A DNA stretch of 64,000 bases from JBLIRR01 sp049472395. GTDB lineage: Bacteria > SZUA-182 > DTGQ01 > JBLIRR01. The number at the start of each line of letters is the position of its first letter. Within the stretch, counting starts at the first letter, position 1. Position numbers and translations under genes: made by a program. Below the pieces are notes generated by a model. The model ran no database searches and had not been told where the DNA came from. It worked only from the letters and a program-made list of their open reading frames with translations. Positions 52,915-60,597 of the stretch are shown one piece after another. The stretch is from contig JBLIRR010000002.1 of assembly GCA_049472395.1 (NCBI GenBank), positions 186,001 through 250,000 on the forward strand. Reading direction: 5' to 3'.

Positions 52915-55305
52915 CTATTTTATGCACACTTTGCGAATTTGACGAAGGTCAGTATATCCTGCAAAGACCTTCATAATGCCATCCTGTTTTAAGGTCGTCA
53001 TTCCATTCTGGATGGCCTTGGAGGCTATGACATTAGTATCTGCTCCTTCAATGATAAGCCTTTTTATCTCATCGGTACCCACAAGAAGTTCGTGGATGCC
53101 CATTCGGCCCTTGTATCCTGAGCCGCACTTCTCACATCCCTTTGACCTCCATAATCTTAATTTATCCGAATATTCAATCCTCATTCTCTTTTTAAATAAT
53201 TCTTCACCATAATGATGCATAAGTTCAATATATTCTTCCTTTTCAGGATGAAATTCTTCCTTACAGGCAGGGCACAGGGTTCTTATGAGACGCTGCGCCA
53301 GAATGCCCAAGAGGGCATTGGCAAAATTAAACGCATCCATTCCCATGTCCAAAAGTCTTACTATTGTCTCGGCAGCGCTATTCGTGTGTAGGGTGCTAAA
53401 CACAAGGTGGCCTGTCAAGGATGCCTCTATCCCGATTGCGGCGGTTTCTTTGTCTCTCATCTCCCCGACCATGACAACATCCGGATCCGCCCTCAAAAAT
53501 GATCTCATGCAATTTGCAAAGGTCAGTCCAATAGCCGAATGTACCTGTACCTGCCGCATGCCTTTTTGGGTAATTTCAACCGGATCTTCAGCAGTCCAAA
53601 TTTTCGTTTCTTCTTTGTTTATATGACCCAGCGCAGAGTGAAGTGTAGTCGTTTTTCCTGATCCTGTGGGGCCAACTACTAGGACCAATCCATAAGGGGA
53701 AGAAATAATCTCTTGGAGATACTTCAAATTATATTTGCTAAAATTCATTTCAGCGAGCGGTTTTGGTTTACTCGATGCCAGAATCCTAAGTACGAGATCT
53801 TCATTACCTCCCACAGTCGGGGTGACCTCCACCCTTAACTCTATCTTTTTCTTTTTAACCCGAAACTTTATCTTTCCACTTTGGGGCAGCCTTCTTTCGG
53901 CAATATCCAATTTTGCCATAATTTTAAGCCGTGACGCAAGGGCCCGTTTGTAGCTTGCCGGGATTTCAAACACTTTCTTACATTCACCATCAATCCTGAA
54001 ACGGACAATGATCGGATCTTTCCCTGCTTGAGGCTCTATGTGAATATCAGAGGCCCCTTTTTCATAGGCATCACGGAGAATTTGATTCGCCAGCTTTATT
54101 ATGGCACTGTCACCCTCACTTAATGTAATGTCCTCATCATCATCTTGGCTCTGTATATCTTCTTCCTCAAGCTCTGAGAGGAGATCATCAAGGTTATCTT
54201 CCGGTTGACTCGTCTCTTCTAGGTCTTCCTCATCTTCTTCGTCGCTTTCTTCTTTTTTCTCAAGCTTCGGCTTCTTCTTCCGTAGCGGTTTTTTTTCTAG
54301 TCTATTCAGTGAATTAATAAACTGAATTATATCACCTACCAGGGCGCCGATTATCTTGACATTTTGATTATTTAAATATGTCTTTATTTCCTCTATTTTT
54401 TGAAAATCAGCCGGATCATCCACAAGGACCTCGATTCCTCCCTCGATTTCCTTATAAGGGGTCCAGCGGTGTTTGCTCAAGAATTTCGGACTTAAGCCTT
54501 TGAGCAAGGCTCTATCAATAATAAGGGCAGGATTATACTCTATGAAGGGACATTGATAGAAATTGGAAAGGGACTCAAGTATTTGCGTTTTCTCTACCTT
54601 ATACTCATTTATTAGAACGCTTACTATATTATTCTTCTTGTCCCGGGCTTTGACAATGGATTCTTTCAGCTCATCCTGGGTGATAATATTTTTTTGCACA
54701 AGAGTGTCAAATTTGGTTGTTAAATTTCTCTGTCGTTCAGCCTGATTATGAAATGCAATGCCGAGAGTCTTGCAAATTTCTTTCAAAGAGCTGATCTCTG
54801 TGAGACTGAATTTCCCTCCACCCTTTTTATTAATAAGCTGTACAACTCCTTGAACGTGCCCCTGAAACATAATGCCATCTGCCAATACCTCTCTTGTGCG
54901 ATAGTTGGATTGGAGATCATATCTTTGATTGAACGTCAACTCAGGGTCGATATTCTTAAGCTCTTCATTATTATATGCATCTTCAATATTCAGGTGTTTT
55001 TGGGTAAACGCAACATATCCGGCGATGCTTTTTTTATTAATATCAACCGCTATAAGTCCTATTTCATTACCCACCTTGTATTTCGAATACAGCTTATTAT
55101 ATTGTTCATCAACTGCATAAATGGTAATCCGTTCAGCCTCAAAAAGTTCAAGTATGTCACCTTGAATACGTAAAAATATATCATCCACACCTTTTGCCGC
55201 ATGGATCTGATTTGTTATATAAAGAAGTTTTTCTTTATAGGCAACCTGGCTTTCCAGGATTTTCATATCTTCCTTTTTATTCTTAGAAGAGAAAAGAAAT
55301 CCCAT
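52915..55305 (-). CDS. GspE/PilB-type secretion ATPase with N-terminal GAF domain
   Basis: A 796-residue protein: GAF (about 20-195), an MshEN-like helical segment (about 200-260) and N2 region (about 270-345), a Lys/Glu/Asp-rich linker (about 345-410), and the ATPase core. Motifs are the Walker A GPTGSGKTTTLHSALG, Asp box RADPDVVMVGEMRDKE, His box LVFSTLHTNSAAET and a zinc CxxC pair (TLCPACKEEF, GCEKCGSGYKG). It powers type II secretion or type IV pilus assembly at the membrane. No pilin, PilC/GspF or secretin gene is in the window. The N-terminal GAF, usually absent in these ATPases, suggests ligand control. The start follows a structured intergenic segment. Confidence 0.9.
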   Translation of the reverse strand: MGFLFSSKNKKEDMKILESQVAYKEKLLYITNQIHAAKGVDDIFLRIQGDILELFEAERITIYAVDEQYNKLYSKYKVGNEIGLIAVDINKKSIAGYVAFTQKHLNIEDAYNNEELKNIDPELTFNQRYDLQSNYRTREVLADGIMFQGHVQGVVQLINKKGGGKFSLTEISSLKEICKTLGIAFHNQAERQRNLTTKFDTLVQKNIITQDELKESIVKARDKKNNIVSVLINEYKVEKTQILESLSNFYQCPFIEYNPALIIDRALLKGLSPKFLSKHRWTPYKEIEGGIEVLVDDPADFQKIEEIKTYLNNQNVKIIGALVGDIIQFINSLNRLEKKPLRKKKPKLEKKEESDEEDEEDLEETSQPEDNLDDLLSELEEEDIQSQDDDEDITLSEGDSAIIKLANQILRDAYEKGASDIHIEPQAGKDPIIVRFRIDGECKKVFEIPASYKRALASRLKIMAKLDIAERRLPQSGKIKFRVKKKKIELRVEVTPTVGGNEDLVLRILASSKPKPLAEMNFSKYNLKYLQEIISSPYGLVLVVGPTGSGKTTTLHSALGHINKEETKIWTAEDPVEITQKGMRQVQVHSAIGLTFANCMRSFLRADPDVVMVGEMRDKETAAIGIEASLTGHLVFSTLHTNSAAETIVRLLDMGMDAFNFANALLGILAQRLIRTLCPACKEEFHPEKEEYIELMHHYGEELFKKRMRIEYSDKLRLWRSKGCEKCGSGYKGRMGIHELLVGTDEIKRLIIEGADTNVIASKAIQNGMTTLKQDGIMKVFAGYTDLRQIRKVCIK

Positions 55306-55317
55306 TATTCATCCTTA

Positions 55318-55407
55318 TATCTTGAAACGCTGCACCGAAAATTTGCCTTTAACCTTGTCGGTTCGAGGCGGAGCTTCTCGCGTAAATATACATAGTACAT
55401 AACTATG
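55318..55407. other. structured intergenic segment upstream of the secretion ATPase gene
   Basis: It contains CGAG...CTCG (55364-55380) and CATAGT...ACTATG (55391-55407, loop ACATA) hairpins after a GAAACGCTGCACCG-type arm. The element looks like a dispersed structured repeat; a mate is not visible in this window. Confidence 0.3.
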
Positions 55408-55484
55408 GTGATTATATCGGAAAAAACGCACGATAAAAACGGTGAGAATAATAATGGGAATTTGTGAGAGGATTATAAAGAATC

Positions 55485-56198
55485 TTAAATAATTTTTTTT
55501 CGTTTTAAGGCCTCACAGGCCGCCTTTTGTTCTGCTTTCTTTTTGCTGCCAGCCTTGGCTACAGCATATACCTTATTTTTAATTAAAACCTGTACTTCAA
55601 ATGTGGGATTATGATTTTTACCGGTTTCTGTAATGACTTCATATAATGGTATTTCGCCATATTTTTTCTGTGAATACTCCTGGAGCATACTTTTATAATC
55701 AGGCACCGCCATCTTTTTTCCCATTGCTATTATATTGGCACTCATAGTATTAATAATCACCCTTTGTGCCATAGAAAGCCCGCCATCAAGATAAATCCCT
55801 CCGATTACAGCCTCATAGGTGTTCGCCAGAATGGAGGATTTATTTCGTCCCCCTGAAATGCTCTCACCTTTTCCTACATAAAGATAAAAGCCAAGATCAA
55901 TCTCTCGCGCTATTTGGGAAATATGCCGCTCGCTGACAATATATGCTTTTAATTTAGAGAGCATCCCCTCTGAATAGGTTGGGAATTGTTGTAAGAGAAA
56001 ATCACTCGTCACAAAACCGAGCACCGCATCACCTAAAAATTCCAAACGCTCATTATCCCGTATTTCTTTATCTTGCGATTCATTTACATACGTACTATGT
56101 GTGAGTGCCTCTTGGAGAAGGGATTGATTTGAGAAGAGATATCCCAACTTTAACTGAAGCTGGGTGAATTCTTTATCCCGGTCTTCATGTATATTCAT
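55485..56198 (-). CDS. rnc: ribonuclease III
   Basis: A 237-residue RNase III with the catalytic signature NERLEFLGDAVLGF, a downstream helix with YEAVIGGIYLDGG, and a C-terminal dsRNA-binding domain (DYKSMLQEYSQKK, GSKKKAEQKAACEAL). It cleaves double-stranded RNA in rRNA and mRNA processing. It follows fabF by 5 bases in the acpP-fabF-rnc order common in many bacteria. Confidence 0.96.
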   Translation of the reverse strand: MNIHEDRDKEFTQLQLKLGYLFSNQSLLQEALTHSTYVNESQDKEIRDNERLEFLGDAVLGFVTSDFLLQQFPTYSEGMLSKLKAYIVSERHISQIAREIDLGFYLYVGKGESISGGRNKSSILANTYEAVIGGIYLDGGLSMAQRVIINTMSANIIAMGKKMAVPDYKSMLQEYSQKKYGEIPLYEVITETGKNHNPTFEVQVLIKNKVYAVAKAGSKKKAEQKAACEALKRKKII

Positions 56199-56203
56199 CT
56201 CAT

Positions 56204-57442
56204 CTAGTCACATTTTTTTAAGACTAAGCTGGTATTTGTTCCTCCAAAACCGAAAGAATTTTTTAAAATATAATCGACTTTCTTTTCTCTGGCATTATTC
56301 GGCACATAATCCAAATCACATTCAGGATCAGCCTCGTCATAGTTAATAGTTGGCGGAATAATTCCTTCTTTAAGGGTAAGACAGGAGGATACCGCCTCAA
56401 CGCCTCCGGTCGCCCCTAAAAGATGACCGGTCATTGATTTATTTGCGCTCACCATTAATTTATATGCATGCTCACGGAACACCCTCTTGAGGGCCAAGGT
56501 TTCTGTTTTATCATTCAGGATTGTGGATGTACCATGCGCGTTTACGGCGACTATATCCTCAGGATTTATCCGTGCATCTTCCAATGCTTTTTTTATGCAA
56601 AGCATTGTTCCTGAAGCCGAAGGGTCCGGGGTCGATATATGATATGCGTCACTTGATGTGCCATACCCTACTATTTCAGCATAGATAGGCGCTCCACGCT
56701 TCTTAGCTTTTTCTTTCTCTTCCATTATTAAGATTCCACACCCCTCTCCAATAATAAATCCGTCACGATTTTTTTCAAATGGCCTACTCGCCCGCTCCGG
56801 TTCGTCATTGCGTGTAGTCAGCGCCTTCATGGATGAAAAAGCGGCAAATGCGAGGGGAGAAATAACAGATTCTGTCCCGCCCGCTATGATAACATCAGCA
56901 TCCCCACGCTGGATTATTTTAAATGCATCGCCTATTGCATGGGTTCCTGTGGCACAGGCGGTTACTACAGACGAATTAGGGCCCCTCACCTTAAAATACA
57001 TGGAGACAATACCCGACGCCATATTGATTATGGACATAGGAATAAGGAAGGGGGAGACTCTTCGTGGTCCAAAATTAACTAGTTTATCATGATTGCGCTC
57101 TATACATTCCATCCCTCCCATACCGGCGCCGATAAGAACCCCAATCCGGTCACGGTTTTCATCAGAAATCGTTAATCCGGAATCGTTTACAGCCATTATT
57201 GATGCTGCTAAAGCATATTGATGAAACAATTCGAGATTTTTGCTTTCTTTTTTCGAAATGAATTCTTCGATATTGAATTCTTTTACTTCTCCGGCGACTT
57301 GACTTCGATGATCGGACGGATCAAATCGGGTAATTCTCGTAATGCCTGAGCGGCCGGCACAGAGAGCCTCCCAGAACTTTTTAACCGTGTTTCCTATTGG
57401 AGATATGACCCCAAGTCCTGTTACTACAACCTCCAATTTCAC
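56204..57442 (-). CDS. fabF: beta-ketoacyl-ACP synthase II
   Basis: A 412-residue elongating condensing enzyme. The catalytic Cys is in VTACATGTHAIGDAF, the two His are in NAHGTSTILND and NKSMTGHLLGATGG, and the Gly-rich end is FGFGGTNTSLVL. It extends acyl-ACP with malonyl-ACP in fatty acid synthesis. acpP is 7 bases upstream, rnc is 5 bases downstream. Confidence 0.97.
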   Translation of the reverse strand: MKLEVVVTGLGVISPIGNTVKKFWEALCAGRSGITRITRFDPSDHRSQVAGEVKEFNIEEFISKKESKNLELFHQYALAASIMAVNDSGLTISDENRDRIGVLIGAGMGGMECIERNHDKLVNFGPRRVSPFLIPMSIINMASGIVSMYFKVRGPNSSVVTACATGTHAIGDAFKIIQRGDADVIIAGGTESVISPLAFAAFSSMKALTTRNDEPERASRPFEKNRDGFIIGEGCGILIMEEKEKAKKRGAPIYAEIVGYGTSSDAYHISTPDPSASGTMLCIKKALEDARINPEDIVAVNAHGTSTILNDKTETLALKRVFREHAYKLMVSANKSMTGHLLGATGGVEAVSSCLTLKEGIIPPTINYDEADPECDLDYVPNNAREKKVDYILKNSFGFGGTNTSLVLKKCD

Positions 57443-57449
57443 GCGAGTA

Positions 57450-57695
57450 TCAACCTTCCATTTTACGTTTTTTTATATAATCAATAGCCTCTCCCACAGT
57501 GGTGATCTTTTCTGCTTCCTCATCTGAAATTTCAAGGTCGAATTTTTCTTCAAGTGCCATAACCAACTCTACAGTGTCCAATGAATCAGCACCTAAATCA
57601 TTTAAGAAAGATGCGCTCGGCGTTATCTCTTTTTCATCGACGCCTAAATTTTCCTTAATGATTTTTATAACCTCATCCTTTATTTCATCCGACAT
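57450..57695 (-). CDS. acpP: acyl carrier protein
   Basis: An 81-residue acidic helical carrier with the phosphopantetheine site DLGADSLDTVELVMALEE (Ser in DSLD). It carries acyl chains for FabF, FabG and other fatty acid and lipid enzymes. It lies between fabG and fabF. Confidence 0.98.
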   Translation of the reverse strand: MSDEIKDEVIKIIKENLGVDEKEITPSASFLNDLGADSLDTVELVMALEEKFDLEISDEEAEKITTVGEAIDYIKKRKMEG

Positions 57696-57805
57696 CTTAA
57701 TTTCCTTTCCCTTTTCCTTACCATATTATTATGATAGTTCCGTAAAAAATTATTCGATTTTTTACTCATTCATCAATTATTTAAAAGATCCAAATGAGCT
57801 CTCAA

Positions 57806-58537
57806 TTACATATACATCCCTCCATTTACATTAATAACTTGGCCTGTTATATATTGGGCGCCATCTGAGGCTAAAAAAAGAACTGTATGTGCTATATCAG
57901 AAATACTGCCTAATCTGCCACATGGTATCATTGAAAGTAGCGCATTTTTTGTTTTTTCGGGCAACGCATTGGTCATTTCGGTTTCTATATACCCAGGAGC
58001 AATAGCATTCACAGTAATTCCCCTGCCGGCAAGTTCTCGTGCCAGAGTTTTGGTAAGACCGATGATGCCCGCTTTTGAAGCCGCATAATTTGCCTGACCG
58101 GGATTTCCCATAATCCCGACAATAGAGGATATATTTATAATTCGACCCCATCTTTTCCTCATCATTCCCTTTATTACAGCCTTCGAACACAAAAAGGTCC
58201 CCTTGAGATTTACCTCCAGTACCCTATCCCACTCCTCAGTCTCCATCCGAATCGCCAATTTATCTTTTACGATTCCGGCGTTGTTGACCAGAATATCTAT
58301 CTGCCCATAATCTCCGGTAATTTTCTCTATTGTCTCCTGAACACTCTCAGGATTTGTGACATCCATCGAGGCAATCGCTGCCTGCGGTAATGAGTCTCTA
58401 TTATGCTCAAAAGCCATTCTGAGTGAGTCTGTATCTTTATCAGTCAGGATGACCTTTACCCCCTCTTTGGCAAGGAATTGAGCGATGCCTAGGCCAATTC
58501 CCCTGCCTGCACCTGTAATTAAAGCTAAGTTTTCCAT
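57806..58537 (-). CDS. fabG: 3-oxoacyl-ACP reductase
   Basis: A 243-residue SDR enzyme. The NADPH motif is TGAGRGIGLGIAQFL, then NNAGI, and the catalytic set is Asn, Ser in NISSIVG, and Tyr and Lys in ANYAASKAG. The PGYIETEM segment follows. It reduces 3-oxoacyl-ACP in fatty acid elongation. It is the first gene of the fabG-acpP-fabF-rnc run; the other fab genes are not in the window. Confidence 0.96.
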   Translation of the reverse strand: MENLALITGAGRGIGLGIAQFLAKEGVKVILTDKDTDSLRMAFEHNRDSLPQAAIASMDVTNPESVQETIEKITGDYGQIDILVNNAGIVKDKLAIRMETEEWDRVLEVNLKGTFLCSKAVIKGMMRKRWGRIINISSIVGIMGNPGQANYAASKAGIIGLTKTLARELAGRGITVNAIAPGYIETEMTNALPEKTKNALLSMIPCGRLGSISDIAHTVLFLASDGAQYITGQVINVNGGMYM

Positions 58538-58685
58538 TTCTATAAGTATTCCCCTTGAATGTTAAATTGAAAATTAAATATAGCAGGTTATATATTTATT
58601 GTCAATTCTCCTTCTAAAAATCCAGCAATTCTTATTTTACTTTTACGCGCATAACACATGGTTCATGGAGGCAGGAGTTCTGAAG

Positions 58686-59870
58686 TTACAACTCCTTGAC
58701 TAAATGAGGAATAAATTCAAACACATCAGCGACAATTCCATAGTTTGCTATTTTAAATATTGGAGCATCAGGATCTTTATTTATTGCCACAATAATATCA
58801 GAGGATTGCATACCAACCAAGTGCTGAATAGCTCCAGATATACCGCACGCAATATACAGTTTGGGACACACAGTTTTCCCCGTTTGTCCGACCTGATGGG
58901 AATAAGGTATCCAATCTGCATCGACTGCAGCTCTCGAAGCCCCTACAGCTCCGTTGAGTTTTCGAGCTAACTCTTCGATCAATTTAAAATTTTCACTCCC
59001 GCCGAGTCCTCTTCCCCCGGAAACGATTATATCCGCTTCACCAATATCGATTGTTGAGGTCAAGTCTTGAATAAATTTAATGACTTTGCTTTTAGGATTA
59101 TGAATACAATGTAATTTCTCATGTACAACCTCTCCCTTTCTGGTCTTGTCCGCTTCAGGCTTTTTCATAACCTTAGGACGGATACTCGCCATCTGAGGCC
59201 GTCTTTCAGGACAAATAATTGTTGCCATAATATTACCCCCAAAGGCCGGTCTCGTCTGCAGCAAAACCCTTTTTTCTAAGTCAATATCAAGTCCAGTACA
59301 ATCTGCCGTCAAGCCTGTATTTAATCTGGCTGCAACCTTCGGAGCAAATGTGCGTCCGATAGATGTAGCACCGATGAGAACTATCTCAGGATGATATTTT
59401 TGAATAAGACAGACCATGGCATTTGTATATATAGTATCATGAAAATTATTATAGAGCGGTTCTTCATCAATAAGCATAACCCTGTCTGCTCCATAATAGA
59501 CGAGTTCTTCTGCCGTACTCCCCAAACATTGACCGAGGCACACAACCCACAATTTTTCACCCAATTTATCCGCGAGTTTTCTGCCTATTCCCAAAAGTTC
59601 ATACACGACAGCAGATAAAAACCCCTGCCGCTGTTCACCAAATATCCATACACCGCTATATTTATCTTTATCAGGAGAGGGGACCCCACTTGTTTCTTCT
59701 TCTATCACGATTGCCCCGGATGGACAGGCTGACACACAGAGCTTGCATCCGAAGCACTTTTCTTCAACTATAAACACAGCTCCATCGCGAAGTTCAAGTG
59801 CTCCGCTGGAACATATATCAATACATAACCCACATCCATTACACTTATCTTTTATACTATTTATTAACAT
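58686..59870 (-). CDS. etfA: electron transfer flavoprotein alpha subunit with N-terminal 2x[4Fe-4S] domain
   Basis: About 394 residues from the ATG at 59870 (the frame is open to 59945, but AAAGGA lies 7 bases before this ATG). A ferredoxin domain (CNGCGLCIDICSSGA and CFGCKLCVSACPSGA, eight Cys) is followed by an ETF-alpha domain with the FAD-binding SGGRGLGGSENFKL and IPYSHQVGQTGKTV segments. Fe-S-fused EtfA proteins occur in anaerobes and move electrons from low-potential donors or from dehydrogenases. EtfB is normally adjacent but is not found here, so the partner is encoded elsewhere or this subunit has an unusual use. Confidence 0.9.
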   Translation of the reverse strand: MLINSIKDKCNGCGLCIDICSSGALELRDGAVFIVEEKCFGCKLCVSACPSGAIVIEEETSGVPSPDKDKYSGVWIFGEQRQGFLSAVVYELLGIGRKLADKLGEKLWVVCLGQCLGSTAEELVYYGADRVMLIDEEPLYNNFHDTIYTNAMVCLIQKYHPEIVLIGATSIGRTFAPKVAARLNTGLTADCTGLDIDLEKRVLLQTRPAFGGNIMATIICPERRPQMASIRPKVMKKPEADKTRKGEVVHEKLHCIHNPKSKVIKFIQDLTSTIDIGEADIIVSGGRGLGGSENFKLIEELARKLNGAVGASRAAVDADWIPYSHQVGQTGKTVCPKLYIACGISGAIQHLVGMQSSDIIVAINKDPDAPIFKIANYGIVADVFEFIPHLVKEL

Positions 59871-60061
59871 ATGCTCATCCTTTAATTTATAAAAGAAAAT
59901 AGTAAACAAAAGCTCCACTAAAGATAATATTATAAACAATATCATGATAATATTCCAATTCTTGCCTTGCTCATTAAATGAAAAATGAGAATACCTGATT
60001 TATATATTGTTCGCGTCCGATAGAAAATGGTAGAGAATATATTATAAAGAGAGGAAAGCAG

Positions 60062-60406
60062 ATGGCCGAAGAATGTCCGATAAATATGGAAGCAGCTTTA
60101 AAAAGAATCGAAGGTGATGAAGAATTGTTTAAAATTATCTTTGATACCTTCCTTGATGAATATCCCGAAGAGATTAAAAAGCTATCTCACTATATTAGTT
60201 CCGGAAATTATCAAGAATTAGAACGCACTGCTCATAGAACAAAGGGGGCTGTCAGTGCTATCGGTGCAGAAAAAGCACGAGAACTTTTCGTTGTATTGGA
60301 AAATATGGGCAAGGAAAAGAATCTGAATTCGGCTGATCAAGTTATGGAAGAGATACGTAAGGAACTTCGAAAGATAAAAGAGTGGGCATGCACCGCCTTT
60401 ATGTAG
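60062..60406 (+). CDS. free-standing HPt phosphotransfer protein
   Basis: A 114-residue helical-bundle HPt protein. The phospho-His is in ERTAHRTKGAVSAIGA, with the usual Lys and Gly around it. It would shuttle phosphate between a receiver and a regulator, for example from the hybrid kinase at 6601, which has no HPt of its own; that pairing is inference. It precedes cheA by about 190 bases on the same strand and may be part of the same chemotaxis system. Confidence 0.87.
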   Translation: MAEECPINMEAALKRIEGDEELFKIIFDTFLDEYPEEIKKLSHYISSGNYQELERTAHRTKGAVSAIGAEKARELFVVLENMGKEKNLNSADQVMEEIRKELRKIKEWACTAFM

Positions 60407-60597
60407 CGAAAAAGTCTTTAGTTATATTGGTTTGAGGCTATGCTTTGCGAGGATTGTATTGTTTCAAGCGCATTGTGAAGATTTTCAAAAACGTACCGAT
60501 AGATTAACTATTCAGGGAGGATATTTGTTCAAAATTTTAAAGGAAATAAGTTATCTAATGCAATGATAATGAGTGCTTTAGTTTGGAAGGTAAGGTC

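Noticed and set aside
60407..60597. A very short ORF after a GGGAGG signal between the HPt and cheA genes
   Set aside because: It would encode about 13 residues from a TTG start with no further support.
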